A DNA stretch of 64,000 nucleotides from Sphingorhabdus pulchriflava (GTDB lineage Bacteria > Pseudomonadota > Alphaproteobacteria > Sphingomonadales > Sphingomonadaceae). The DNA is taken from contig NZ_QRGP01000001.1 of NCBI RefSeq assembly GCF_003367235.1, positions 1,426,001-1,490,000 of the forward strand. The letters run 5' to 3'. A model generated the notes under the pieces. It ran no database searches. It saw nothing but the letters and a program-made list of their open reading frames with translations, and was not told where the DNA came from. Of this stretch, positions 37,079-45,998 are shown piece after piece. The translations under genes and the position numbers were made by a program. Position 1 is the first letter of the stretch. Every line of letters begins with the position of its first letter.

Positions 37079-37549
37079 GTGGACCTATATTCGATCGTCA
37101 AAGTGATCCACATACTCAGTGCCACAATCCTGTTTGGCACCGGGATTGGCATCGCTTTCTTCATGCTGATGGGACTGCGTTCCAAGAACATTGACGAACG
37201 TCGCTATGCCGCGCGCTTCACCGTTGTCGCGGATTTCACCTTCACCCTGCCCGCCGTGATCCTACAGCCGCTGACCGGCGCGTGGCTGGTCTGGCAGGGT
37301 GGCTTCACTTGGACCGATTACTGGCTGGTAGGGACCTATGCGCTCTATATCCTGGCCGGTTTGTGCTGGCTTCCTGTCGTTTACCTGCAAGTCGCGATGA
37401 AACGCATGCTCGACCGGCAAGCAATCGATGGCACCTTTGATGAGCGTGCCTTTAACCGCCTTTTCCGCTGGTGGTTTGCGCTCGGCTGGCCAGCCTTTGG
37501 CGGGCTGGTGGTCATATTCGGCCTGATGGTGATGAAGCCGACATGGTGA
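37079..37549 (+). CDS. DUF2269 family membrane protein
   Basis: A 156-residue protein with four membrane helices, matching DUF2269. The start IVKVIHILSATILFGTGIGI carries the family histidine, and LPAVILQPLTGAWLVWQGGF and a C-terminal WPAFGGLVVIFGLMVMKP follow. GTG start at 37079 with AGAGGGCAG upstream. The conserved histidine in helix 1 and the glycine-rich helices recall small haem-binding membrane proteins, but no function is known. Its end overlaps the reductase gene by 7 bases. Confidence 0.88.
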   Translation: MDLYSIVKVIHILSATILFGTGIGIAFFMLMGLRSKNIDERRYAARFTVVADFTFTLPAVILQPLTGAWLVWQGGFTWTDYWLVGTYALYILAGLCWLPVVYLQVAMKRMLDRQAIDGTFDERAFNRLFRWWFALGWPAFGGLVVIFGLMVMKPTW

Positions 37550-38658
37550 AACGCGTTCTCATCATTGGCGGCTATGGCAATTTCGGCAGCTATATTGCGC
37601 GGTCGCTGGCCAGCGATCCGGCCATCCGCCTACTGATTGGCGGGCGTTCGGTCGAAAAGGCCGAAAGGTTCATTACCAGTCTGGAAACAGCCAACCCGGC
37701 AGAGGCGCATCGCATCGATATAGATGCCGATGTTGGCGCCGCACTCGCGGCCATGGCTCCGGACATTGTCGTCCACACAACCGGCCCGTTCCAGACGCAG
37801 GACTATCGCGTCGCCCGCGCCTGCATCGAACAGGGTTGCCATTATCTCGACCTTGCAGACGCGCGCGATTTTGTCGCACAGATCGGCTCGCTCGATGCCG
37901 CAGCAAAAGCGAAGGGCGTTCTGATTGTCAGCGGGGCGAGCTCGGTCCCGTGCCTGACCGCGGCGGTTATTGATCATTATTTGCCCGGTTTCGAACGCCT
38001 CGACCGCATCGATTACGGGATCAGCGCAGCGCAACAGACCAATCGCGGTCTGGCAACGACATCAGCCATATTGAGTTATGTCGGCAAACCATTTGAAATG
38101 ATCCGCGACGGAAGGCCGCACAGCGTGTTCGGCTGGCAGGATACCCATAGCGAGCGCTATCCAGAGCTCGGTCGTCGCTGGTTTGGCAATTGCGACATTC
38201 CAGACCTTGCGCTGTTCCCTTCGCGCTATCCACAACTGCAAAACCTGCGCTTCGCGGCAGGGCATGAACTAGCGATCCTGCACTTCGGAACATGGCTGCT
38301 CGGCTGGGCGGTACGGACGGGTCTGATCCAATCGCTAGCCCCGCATGCCGAGCGGCTGTTGCGCATCGCCTTCCTGTTCGACTGGATGGGGACCAGCCGG
38401 AGCGGCTTTCACATGTATCTGTCCGGCCAGGGCAAGTCGGGCGGGCAAAAGACGGCGCGCCTTTTCCTGATCGCGCGGGCGGGGCACGGACCATATATTC
38501 CCTGCATGCCAGCAATCCTTCTCGCCCGAAAACTGGCACGAGGGGAAATTGATCACGTCGGCGCAACACCGTGCCTCGATCTGATTGGTCTTGATGAATA
38601 TCTGGCGGCACTGAAGGGCCTTGATATCTCGGTTATGGCGGACTCTGTACATGGCTGA
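37543..38658 (+). CDS. Saccharopine-dehydrogenase-like NAD(P)-dependent reductase
   Basis: A 371-residue protein with an N-terminal Rossmann domain of the saccharopine dehydrogenase type: RVLIIGGYGNFGSYIARSLA, then LLIGGRSVEKAERF, and the VVHTTGPFQTQDYRVARACI and GCHYLDLADARDFV motifs that define the group. The ATG at 37543 lies inside the end of DUF2269 (7-base overlap). Its stop overlaps the DCC gene by 8 bases. The substrate is unknown. Other members act on lipids, trans-enoyl groups or amino-acid derivatives. Confidence 0.9.
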   Translation: MVKRVLIIGGYGNFGSYIARSLASDPAIRLLIGGRSVEKAERFITSLETANPAEAHRIDIDADVGAALAAMAPDIVVHTTGPFQTQDYRVARACIEQGCHYLDLADARDFVAQIGSLDAAAKAKGVLIVSGASSVPCLTAAVIDHYLPGFERLDRIDYGISAAQQTNRGLATTSAILSYVGKPFEMIRDGRPHSVFGWQDTHSERYPELGRRWFGNCDIPDLALFPSRYPQLQNLRFAAGHELAILHFGTWLLGWAVRTGLIQSLAPHAERLLRIAFLFDWMGTSRSGFHMYLSGQGKSGGQKTARLFLIARAGHGPYIPCMPAILLARKLARGEIDHVGATPCLDLIGLDEYLAALKGLDISVMADSVHG

Positions 38659-39100
38659 AACACATGCGCCTTTCAGTTATCGTAACGACCCTAATGTTCC
38701 GACATTCGATGATAGCAAGGCGCTATTTGTGTTCGACGGCGTGTGTGTTCTCTGTTCGACCGGATCTGCTTGGCTGATGCGATTTGACCGAAAGCGATGT
38801 GTAAATCTGACGTCGGCGCAAGGGGAATTGGGACAGGCATTGTACCGACATTTCGGGATGGCGTTGGACGAGTCCTACCTACTGATAGCGGACGGTCGAG
38901 CTTACACTGCGTCGGCTGGTTATCTCAAATTGTGCCAGATATTGGGCGGTCCCTGGCATCTGTTGCGTATCGCCGGGCTCATCCCATCCGGCCTACGCGA
39001 TTGGGTTTACGGTCATATTGCCCGCAATCGCTATCGCTGGTTCGGCAAAACCGAATTTTGCGCGCTGTTGACCGAGGAACAGCGGCAGCGGCTGATTTGA
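38651..39100 (+). CDS. DCC family thiol-disulfide oxidoreductase-like protein
   Basis: A 149-residue protein of the DCC (DUF393) family. FVFDGVCVLCSTGSAWLMRF holds the thioredoxin-like C-x-x-C with the D-G-x-C-x-L-C pattern the family is named for. The later GYLKLCQILGGPWHLLRI and FCALLTEEQRQRL are also typical. The start ATG overlaps the stop of the reductase gene. Its electron partner is unknown; co-translation suggests it serves the same pathway as the four genes before it. Confidence 0.9.
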   Translation: MAETHAPFSYRNDPNVPTFDDSKALFVFDGVCVLCSTGSAWLMRFDRKRCVNLTSAQGELGQALYRHFGMALDESYLLIADGRAYTASAGYLKLCQILGGPWHLLRIAGLIPSGLRDWVYGHIARNRYRWFGKTEFCALLTEEQRQRLI

Positions 39101-39157
39101 TTTTTGACCTGCGACAAGTGCATAGCTCTTTGACCAAAAACCTATTATTCGCGCCCC

Positions 39158-39727
39158 ATGCCCGCATTCCGCCTTGAAACCCCTCGCCTTATCCTGCGCC
39201 AATGGTGTGAGGAGGATATTGATCCGTTCCACGGCATTTGTTCTGACCCGATCGTCATGGAAACGCTGGGCCCGCTGATGAGCCGTGATGAAGTGGCGGC
39301 GCTGGTAGCGAGGATGTACCGGATGCAGGAGGACGAGGGCCATTGCTTTTGGGCGATGGAGCGCAAGGAGGATGCGCAGCTCATCGGCTGGTGCGGGATC
39401 GTTCGCGGGCGGCCGGGCACCTCTATCGACGGCAAGCCCGAGGCTGGCTGGCGCATGACGCCCTCTGCATGGGGCAAAGGCTTTGTGACCGAAGCGGCGA
39501 TTGCATCGGCGCAATGGGCGTTTGACAATCTGCCCGACGATGCCGTCTGGGCAATCACCAACACCGACAACCTTCGCAGCCGTGCGGTAATGGAACGGGT
39601 CGGGATGGTGCACGACCCCGCGCTTGATTTCGATCATCCGCAGCTGCCCGCCGATAGCCCATTGCTAAGGCATGTAACATATCGCATTGGTCGTGAGGAA
39701 TGGGAGAGGACAAAAGCAAGCGAATGA
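39158..39727 (+). CDS. GNAT family N-acetyltransferase (RimJ/RimL-like)
   Basis: A 189-residue acetyltransferase. FRLETPRLILRQWCEEDIDP is the family start. PEAGWRMTPSAWGKGFVTEA is the acetyl-CoA pyrophosphate loop region, and NTDNLRSRAVMERVGMVHDP the conserved N-x-x-S-x-x-x-x-E-x-x-G-M. It overlaps the following membrane protein gene by 4 bases, so the two are co-translated. The acceptor is unknown. It is clearly a different enzyme from the GNAT at 34977. Confidence 0.93.
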   Translation: MPAFRLETPRLILRQWCEEDIDPFHGICSDPIVMETLGPLMSRDEVAALVARMYRMQEDEGHCFWAMERKEDAQLIGWCGIVRGRPGTSIDGKPEAGWRMTPSAWGKGFVTEAAIASAQWAFDNLPDDAVWAITNTDNLRSRAVMERVGMVHDPALDFDHPQLPADSPLLRHVTYRIGREEWERTKASE

Positions 39728-41967
39728 GCGAAGCAAGCGGAATGCGCGGACGGGCCCTGTTCGTCCTCACCATTTTGACAGGCAGTTTCCTGCTCTTCCT
39801 AGTTCAACCGATGGTCGCGCGCATGGCACTGCCCCGGCTGGGCGGCGCGCCTGCGGTGTGGAACAGCGCTATGCTGGTCTATCAGGCATTGCTGCTTGCC
39901 GGTTATGCCTATGCCCATCGGTTATCACGCGAAGCACCGAAGCGACAGGCGGGAGTACATCTGGCGGTTCTGATCGCCGCAGCCTTGTGGCTTCCTATCA
40001 GCCTGGCAAGCTTTGCCATCCCGGCTGATGGGTCACCGATATTCTGGGTGCCCTGGCTGTTGCTCGCCTCTATTGGGCCACTCTTCTTTGCCGTCGCGGC
40101 CCAAGCGCCGCTGATGCAGCGCTGGTTCGGCCTCGCGGGCAATCGGGGGGAGCCTTATGCGCTCTATGCTGCTTCCAACCTTGGCAGCTTTGGCGGGTTG
40201 ATCGCTTATCCACTGCTGGTCGAGCCCAATATGCCTATCAAGGCGCAGACATGGCTTTGGAGCGGTCTCTACGCATTGCTGTTCCTGCTGGTTCTGATTT
40301 GCGCCCGCGCTATCTGGAACGACAGATCGAACGCCGCAGTGCGGACAGAAATCAAGACTGAACCGATTACTTGGAAACAACGGCTCTACTGGGTCGCGCT
40401 GGCGGCGGTACCTTCAGGCCTGATGCTGTCAACAACATCGCACCTGACCACCGATCTGATGGCGATGCCGCTGATCTGGGTGATTCCATTGGGCCTTTAT
40501 TTGCTGAGCTTTACCGTCGCCTTTGCGGACAATCGCTTGCTGGCCGACATACTTAGCCGCTCCGCAGCCTTCGTTTTACTGTTGGGCGGGGCATCGATTT
40601 TCATGCTGTGGGGAACGGCGGTTTTTACCGGACTGGGCGTCAGCGTCACGCTGCTCTTTGTGTTGGCCGTCGCGCTGCATGCCGAAATGTATCGAACCCG
40701 CCCCGATGCATCACAACTGACTGAATTTTATCTAATGATGTCGGTCGGTGGAGTAATAGGCGGCTTTTTCTGCGCAATTGTGGCGCCCTTGCTTTTCAAC
40801 TGGACGTGGGAGCATCCCATATTGTTGCTTGCGGCAGCGCTACTCCTGCCCCAGCTTCGGCTGTTTTCACTGGGTGAAGAGGAGACGTTCGGCAAGTTCG
40901 GCTGGACGCTCGCGACAACGCTGATTGCTATCGTCGCGCTTGGAATTGGCATCTATGTCGGCAAAGAACTGGGACTAGAAAGCCAGCGCATCAAAACGGC
41001 GCTGATTGCGGTCATCCTGATTGCTGGCGTTGTGGTAAGCGGACGCCGAGTCGCGCTTTCCGTTGTCCTTGCAGGTGCGATGCTGGCCAATGGTGGTTGG
41101 AACAATCTGACACTCAGCCTCAGCGATACCCGGATGCGCAGCTATTTCGGTACATATACGATCAACCAGAGCAGCGATGCCAGCGTCCGCTGGTTGAGCC
41201 ATGGTACAACAATGCACGGCATGCAGTTGCTGGACCAACCGACCTTGCCAATCAGCTACTATGGCGAAAGTTCGGGCGTTGGAATTGCGTCGCGCCGGGC
41301 GGAGGAACTGTTCGGCCCCGGGGCCGCCATCGGCGTCGTCGGCCTCGGCACTGGTACCCTCGCCTGCTATAAGAAACCCGGGCAGGAATGGCATTTTTTC
41401 GAAATTGACCCGCTGATGGTCGAAATCGCCCGCGACCGGAAAATTTTCAGCTTTCTTGAAAAATGCGCGCCCGACACCAAAATGCATGTCGGCGATGCAC
41501 GGCTGACTTTGTCGGAACAACCAAAGGGCAGTTTCGACCTGTTGGCGATAGACGCCTTTTCGTCGGACTCGATCCCGCTGCATTTGCTGACCAAGGAAGC
41601 TTTTGCGGTATATCGCCGCGCACTGAAACCAAACGGTATCCTGCTCGTCCATATATCGAACCGCTATATCGATCTTAATCCCGTAATCGCCGCAGAAGCA
41701 GCAGCTGGTAAATGGGCTGCGGCACTGCGGTTTGACAGTCCGCCTGTGGGCGCCGTCAATCAGGGAATGCGCCCATCCCAATGGATTGCGATGAGCCCCG
41801 ATCCGGGCAAGCTCGCGCAGTTAACTGGCATGGTCTATGATAAACGCCCGGCCTTTTTTTACCCCGACCGCTGGATCAAACTCAAACCACCGCGTCCCGA
41901 TGACCGTTGGACCGACGACTATGCCTCGGTCCTTCCCTATGTCTCTTTCTGGAAGATTATAAGATGA
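39724..41967 (+). CDS. Fused MFS-type/spermidine-synthase-like membrane protein
   Basis: About 747 residues. The N-terminal two thirds have some twelve hydrophobic helices (GSFLLFLVQPMVARMALPRL is a characteristic start). The C-terminal third is a class I methyltransferase-like spermidine synthase domain: AAIGVVGLGTGTLACY, WHFFEIDPLMVEIARD, then FDLLAIDAFSSDSIPLHLL. Polyamine-synthase activity has not been shown for this fused type, so the name describes the fold. ATG 39724 overlaps the previous stop; ATG 39700 is possible. It overlaps the next gene by 4 bases. Confidence 0.9.
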   Translation: MSEASGMRGRALFVLTILTGSFLLFLVQPMVARMALPRLGGAPAVWNSAMLVYQALLLAGYAYAHRLSREAPKRQAGVHLAVLIAAALWLPISLASFAIPADGSPIFWVPWLLLASIGPLFFAVAAQAPLMQRWFGLAGNRGEPYALYAASNLGSFGGLIAYPLLVEPNMPIKAQTWLWSGLYALLFLLVLICARAIWNDRSNAAVRTEIKTEPITWKQRLYWVALAAVPSGLMLSTTSHLTTDLMAMPLIWVIPLGLYLLSFTVAFADNRLLADILSRSAAFVLLLGGASIFMLWGTAVFTGLGVSVTLLFVLAVALHAEMYRTRPDASQLTEFYLMMSVGGVIGGFFCAIVAPLLFNWTWEHPILLLAAALLLPQLRLFSLGEEETFGKFGWTLATTLIAIVALGIGIYVGKELGLESQRIKTALIAVILIAGVVVSGRRVALSVVLAGAMLANGGWNNLTLSLSDTRMRSYFGTYTINQSSDASVRWLSHGTTMHGMQLLDQPTLPISYYGESSGVGIASRRAEELFGPGAAIGVVGLGTGTLACYKKPGQEWHFFEIDPLMVEIARDRKIFSFLEKCAPDTKMHVGDARLTLSEQPKGSFDLLAIDAFSSDSIPLHLLTKEAFAVYRRALKPNGILLVHISNRYIDLNPVIAAEAAAGKWAAALRFDSPPVGAVNQGMRPSQWIAMSPDPGKLAQLTGMVYDKRPAFFYPDRWIKLKPPRPDDRWTDDYASVLPYVSFWKIIR

Positions 41968-42524
41968 CCAATCGCCCCGACGTTTCGATCATTCCCATCC
42001 ACGGCAAGACGCCGCAAATCCATGAAAGCGCCTTCATCGCACCCGGGTGCCGGATCATCGGCGATGTCACCATCGGGCCAGAAGCGAGCATCTGGTATAA
42101 TTGCGTGCTGCGCGCCGATGTCAGCCGCATCGTGATCGGTGCGCGCACCAATATCCAGGATGGCAGCGTCGTGCATTGCGACGGCCCAAAGCCGAACGAG
42201 CCCGAATGCCCGACCATAATCGGAGATGATGTGCTGATCGGCCATATGGCGATGGTGCATGGCTGCACAATCAAAGACCGCGGCTTCATCGGGTTAGGCG
42301 CAATCATCATGAATGGCTGCACCGTTGAGGAAGACGGTATGCTCGGTGCTGGCGCGCTGCTGCCAGAAGGCAAAACCATCGGTCCCAAGGAGCTATGGGT
42401 CGGTCGCCCCGCCAAGCTGGTGCGCGAATTGCCCGAACCCGCTCTGATAGGAATGCGTATGGGTGTTGCGCACTATGTTGAAAACGGGAAAGCGCACGCC
42501 AAGGCAGTCGTAAGCCTCGACTGA
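41964..42524 (+). CDS. Gamma carbonic anhydrase-like hexapeptide protein
   Basis: A 186-residue left-handed beta-helix protein. Hexapeptide repeats run from IAPGCRIIGDVTIGPEASIW to the C-terminal helix. The metal-binding histidines are H71 in SVVHCDG and H94/H99 in LIGHMAMVHGC, as in gamma carbonic anhydrases (Cam/CaiE/YrdA group). A trimer with the metal between subunits is expected. Many members of this group have no measurable anhydrase activity. It is coupled by ATGA to the upstream membrane protein. Confidence 0.92.
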   Translation: MTNRPDVSIIPIHGKTPQIHESAFIAPGCRIIGDVTIGPEASIWYNCVLRADVSRIVIGARTNIQDGSVVHCDGPKPNEPECPTIIGDDVLIGHMAMVHGCTIKDRGFIGLGAIIMNGCTVEEDGMLGAGALLPEGKTIGPKELWVGRPAKLVRELPEPALIGMRMGVAHYVENGKAHAKAVVSLD

Positions 42525-42646
42525 AACCGCGATTCGAACTGTGCTAGCGCATTCGCACAGCTTGTTATCTGTAGTCCTGCATCCCTAGCCTCTGGACATA
42601 GCCGGAATTGAACATCCGGCACCCAAAGACAAACAGGGGCAGAAAT

Positions 42647-43327
42647 ATGAAACTACAATCCGCGGGGCGCTGGTTCGGCGCTGCCATTCTGTTGGGCTAT
42701 GTGCTCGATATCGCCAGCAACTTCTGGTTACAGCCCGGCATTCGTAGCGGCGATGGCGCGATGGGAATATTCCTCGGCGCTGGAAAACGGCCCGATCTCG
42801 TCGGCATGATCGTGCTTCTGTCGATGATATCCGGGATAGTGTCGTTGATGGCAGCAGCCTTGCTGTGCAAGGTCTCGGTGGGACGCTCCATTTTCTGGCT
42901 GTCACTTGGCTATCTGGGTTTGAAAGCCGGCCAATTTGGTCTGGGTGGAGTCGAAATGGCCACGTTGCAACTATATCGCAGCCTAGGCTCTACAATGATT
43001 GCTGAATCCGGCGGGGAACTTGTGAAGCTTGCCGAACCCATCCGGCATGTTATCGCCGGATTGCGCGATGGCTTGCATCTTCCCACCATGCTCACAGGCG
43101 GCATCAGCGTTCTACTGCTTTATTATATGCTACAGAAATCTGCCTTGATTCCGCGCTGGCTGGGCGGGATTGGGATGCTGGCCGCCTTGTCACAGATGAC
43201 GGGTGTTTCGACAGGTTTGTTCGGCAGCGAAGTCAATTTTGCCTTTTTGGCACCGCTAGCCCTCGTGCACCTTACGCTGGCTTTATGGCTTCTTGTCCGC
43301 GGATTTGGTGAACCTGCCAATATCTGA
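42647..43327 (+). CDS. DUF4386-like membrane protein
   Basis: A 226-residue protein with six hydrophobic helices resembling DUF4386: AGRWFGAAILLGYVLDIASN at the start, LRDGLHLPTMLTGGISVLLL in the middle and PRWLGGIGMLAALSQMTGV near the end are in family order. The ATG at 42647 is preceded by AGGGGC. Function is unknown. It stands alone. The 122-base gap before it has two small hairpins (42539-42560 and 42601-42620). Confidence 0.75.
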   Translation: MKLQSAGRWFGAAILLGYVLDIASNFWLQPGIRSGDGAMGIFLGAGKRPDLVGMIVLLSMISGIVSLMAAALLCKVSVGRSIFWLSLGYLGLKAGQFGLGGVEMATLQLYRSLGSTMIAESGGELVKLAEPIRHVIAGLRDGLHLPTMLTGGISVLLLYYMLQKSALIPRWLGGIGMLAALSQMTGVSTGLFGSEVNFAFLAPLALVHLTLALWLLVRGFGEPANI

Positions 43328-43337
43328 TGGACATCTT

Positions 43338-43367
43338 GGCCGACGGAAGCTTCCCACTCCGTCGGCC
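43338..43367. terminator. Bidirectional terminator-like hairpin
   Basis: GGCCGACGGA and TCCGTCGGCC pair perfectly (10 bp) around a 10-base loop. It lies between the convergent ends of the DUF4386 and TonB-receptor genes and can serve both, although T runs are short on either side. Confidence 0.75.
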
Positions 43368-43376
43368 TACATTTCG

Positions 43377-45482
43377 CTAAAACTTCACCCGCACCGTCAC
43401 CCGCCCGTTTATCGGCGCGCCGGGGGTGATATTGTTATTGTTGTGCGCGTCAGAGAAGTAATCGGTGTCGAGCAGGTTTTCGACATTCGCCTGCAACTGC
43501 ACCTTTTCGCTGACATCATAAAACAAGGCCGCATCAACACGGGTAAAGCTGGGAAGCTTGGTTGTTATGGCGCTGGTGCGGATTGCGGCGAACTGGCTGG
43601 ATTGGTGGATCACACCCAAGCCAACCCCCAAGACGTCGCTGACATCATAGCGGTTCCAAAGGCTGAACTGGTGCTTTGGCAGCTGCGCCAGCCGGACGCT
43701 GTCATTGCCGCGCAAGGTACCATCCTGATATGTGTAGCCCGCACTCACCTGCCAGTTGGATAGCACACGGCCAGTCACCGCCAGTTCAAGGCCCTTGGTG
43801 CGCGTCTTGCCCACATTGATTGTCGTCAGCGGATTGGCCGGATCGGGCGTGGTCGCATTGCTGCGATCCAGCCGGAACACGGCCGCGGTGACATTCAGGT
43901 TGGGAAGAATATCCCATTTCGCGCCCAGTTCGTAATTGGTGAATTTTTCTGGCGCGAGGTTTTCCTGCGTTGTCGTCAGCGAGACGAACTGGTCGCCCGA
44001 ACGCGGTAGGAAGGAGCGGCTGAAGCTCGAATAGATCGAGACATTTTCCTGTGGTTTCCAGATCAGGCCGAAACGTGGGCTGATTTTATCATCGCTCCTT
44101 GCAAAGGGGCGATCCACCGCAGGAATGAAGTCTATGCCGTCAATCTGGAAATGGTCATAACGCAGGCCGACAACGATATCGAAATGCTCGCCGAGGCCGA
44201 TCTGGTCCTGGACATAGGCAGAGAAAAACTCGACGTCGGACATCGTGTCCCGCGACGGAGTGGTGAAGGTGACGGTCGGATAGACCGGAGTATTGAGGTT
44301 AAAGGTCGTGCCGGGGCTGAAGGTCCGGTTGAAACGCCTATTGCGCGTCTTCTGGTCACCATATTCGACACCGAACAGCAGCTTGTGTTCGAGCGCGCCG
44401 GTTTCGATATCCCAGATGAGGTTCGCCTGCCCGATCAGGTTTTCGCGCTTGGTCGGGTCGGAATAGGCATCGAGGGTTACGGTATTCGCAGCAGAGACAG
44501 CGCTATTGGCGTACACATTGACATACAGCTTGTCATAATCGCCATAGAGTAAGGTGCTTGTGAATTTCAGGTTGTCCGCCAACTGGCCGTCAAGCCGCAG
44601 TTTGGCGATATGCGCCTCCAATGTGGTACGATTGATACCGGGTACGCCAAAGAAAAGCTGGTCATAGCCGCGAACCGGGGTGTTCGGCTGACCGGCAGCG
44701 GTGGCGATCGAAGGCACCCCGCGATCGGGCACGCGGTCATCATTCACATATTCATAGGAAAGCCCAAGCTTCCAGTCGTCGCTGAGGTCGACCGCCAGAT
44801 AGGGGTTCCAGGCATAGCGTTCGCCATCGACGAAGCGCCGGTCGCTTTCCATTTTCTCATAGGTGGCGTTGAGGCGAACCGCTGCCTTGTCACCCAAAGG
44901 AGCGTTGAGGTCTGCGGACAAATCCCAGCCGCCAAAACTGTTGACGCTCGCGCGGGTAGCTCCGAATGTTTCGTCAGCGACAGGTGTCTTCTGCACACGA
45001 TTGATGATACCACCACCACCACCGCGTCCGAAGATCAGCGCATAGGGCCCCTTAAGTATCTCGACCCGCTCGACATTATAGAGCCCGCGATAATATTGCA
45101 CGTCGTCACGTACGCCATCGAGGAAGAAGTCGGCCGAAGTATTCTGCCCGCGCAAGGTGATCTGGTCGCGATTGCCCTCACCCTGCCCCACGGTGGTACC
45201 CGGGACATAGCGGAGCACTTCGCCCAAGCTGTACTGTGCCTGATCGTCAAGCTGTTCGCGGGTGACAACATGGATGGTCTGGGGGACATCAAGGAGCGGC
45301 GTGTCGGTCTTGGTCGCGGTGACGATATCCTGCGCGACATAGCCGGTGCTGGCGCCGGTGACGATGATCGTCCGGCAATCCTCGCACTGATCGCCACCTT
45401 CTATATATTCACCTGCAACAGCCGGAACCGCCAATGCCATCGAAATGGCCAGAGCCGAAATTCCCGTAACACCAATTTTCAT
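43377..45482 (-). CDS. TonB-dependent siderophore receptor
   Basis: A 701-residue outer-membrane receptor for ferric siderophores. A signal peptide (VTGISALAISMALAVPAVAG) is followed by a short Cys-containing spacer. The plug domain has TKTDTPLLDVPQTIHVVTRE, a TonB-box-like start, and PYALIFGRGGGGGIINRVQK. The barrel ends in the C-terminal phenylalanine of GAPINGRVTVRVKF. DVPQTIHVV is typical of the FhuA/FepA-like siderophore group. Two Fur-like boxes lie upstream, so iron repression is likely. The exact siderophore is unknown. Confidence 0.93.
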   Translation of the reverse strand: MKIGVTGISALAISMALAVPAVAGEYIEGGDQCEDCRTIIVTGASTGYVAQDIVTATKTDTPLLDVPQTIHVVTREQLDDQAQYSLGEVLRYVPGTTVGQGEGNRDQITLRGQNTSADFFLDGVRDDVQYYRGLYNVERVEILKGPYALIFGRGGGGGIINRVQKTPVADETFGATRASVNSFGGWDLSADLNAPLGDKAAVRLNATYEKMESDRRFVDGERYAWNPYLAVDLSDDWKLGLSYEYVNDDRVPDRGVPSIATAAGQPNTPVRGYDQLFFGVPGINRTTLEAHIAKLRLDGQLADNLKFTSTLLYGDYDKLYVNVYANSAVSAANTVTLDAYSDPTKRENLIGQANLIWDIETGALEHKLLFGVEYGDQKTRNRRFNRTFSPGTTFNLNTPVYPTVTFTTPSRDTMSDVEFFSAYVQDQIGLGEHFDIVVGLRYDHFQIDGIDFIPAVDRPFARSDDKISPRFGLIWKPQENVSIYSSFSRSFLPRSGDQFVSLTTTQENLAPEKFTNYELGAKWDILPNLNVTAAVFRLDRSNATTPDPANPLTTINVGKTRTKGLELAVTGRVLSNWQVSAGYTYQDGTLRGNDSVRLAQLPKHQFSLWNRYDVSDVLGVGLGVIHQSSQFAAIRTSAITTKLPSFTRVDAALFYDVSEKVQLQANVENLLDTDYFSDAHNNNNITPGAPINGRVTVRVKF

Positions 45483-45497
45483 TCAACTTGTCCCTTT

Positions 45498-45516
45498 GTT
45501 GAGAATGAATCTCAAC
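45498..45516. promoter_or_regulatory. Iron-box-like dyad (Fur/Irr type)
   Basis: GTTGAGA-ATGAA-TCTCAAC, perfect 7-bp arms, 16 bases upstream of the TonB-receptor start codon. The TGAGAATGA half resembles Fur-type sites. The position fits repression of the receptor gene. Confidence 0.6.
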
Positions 45517-45532
45517 CCCCAAATAACGCCTT

Positions 45533-45548
45533 ATTGAGAATTGTTATC
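45533..45548. promoter_or_regulatory. Second Fur-box-like site
   Basis: TTGAGAATTGTTATCA resembles the Fur consensus of alternating GATAAT/ATTATC hexamers. It is near the probable promoter of the TonB receptor and within reach of the divergent arsenate reductase gene. Confidence 0.55.
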
Positions 45549-45621
45549 ATGTGCAATTGCAAAAGCGACACTCTGTTGAACTTTTTTAGAAAGGTCATAG
45601 AAGGGCTGCAAAGGAGCCTTT

Positions 45622-45969
45622 ATGAAAGCAACCATTTGGCATAATCCGGACTGTGGAACCTCCCGCAAGACACTGGCAATCCTTCAGGAAACACCGGGCG
45701 TCGACCTGACGGTCATAGAATATCGCAAGACACCCTTTGAGCGAACCAAGCTGGTGCAGCTGTTCCGCGATGCTGGCCTTACCCCACGCGAAGCGTTGCG
45801 CACCCGCGGATCACCCGCCGAGGAATTGGGGCTGATCGACGGCGCAGATGGCGATCGCATTCTTGATGAAATGGTGAAAGACGGAATATTGGTCGAACGG
45901 CCCTTTGTCGAAACCGCCAAGGGCGTACGCTTGTGCCGGCCGCAGGAAAAAGTGCACGAAATACTGTAG
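45622..45969 (+). CDS. arsC: Arsenate reductase, glutaredoxin-dependent (ArsC type)
   Basis: A 115-residue enzyme of the thioredoxin-fold ArsC/Spx family that reduces arsenate with glutathione and glutaredoxin. The catalytic cysteine is in WHNPDCGTSRKTLAIL, with the following TSR, and the ALRTRGSPAEELG segment holds conserved arginines. It has the usual length. No arsR, arsB or acr3 is nearby, so it may have a general redox role. It is divergent from the TonB receptor and followed by a hydrolase after 29 bases. Confidence 0.9.
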   Translation: MKATIWHNPDCGTSRKTLAILQETPGVDLTVIEYRKTPFERTKLVQLFRDAGLTPREALRTRGSPAEELGLIDGADGDRILDEMVKDGILVERPFVETAKGVRLCRPQEKVHEIL

Positions 45970-45998
45970 AACATAGTGACAGCGCAGGGAGGACAGGG

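Noticed and set aside
44610-45644. Open frame opposite the TonB receptor
   Set aside because: It mirrors the receptor gene and crosses the iron-box region and the arsC start; no recognisable protein.
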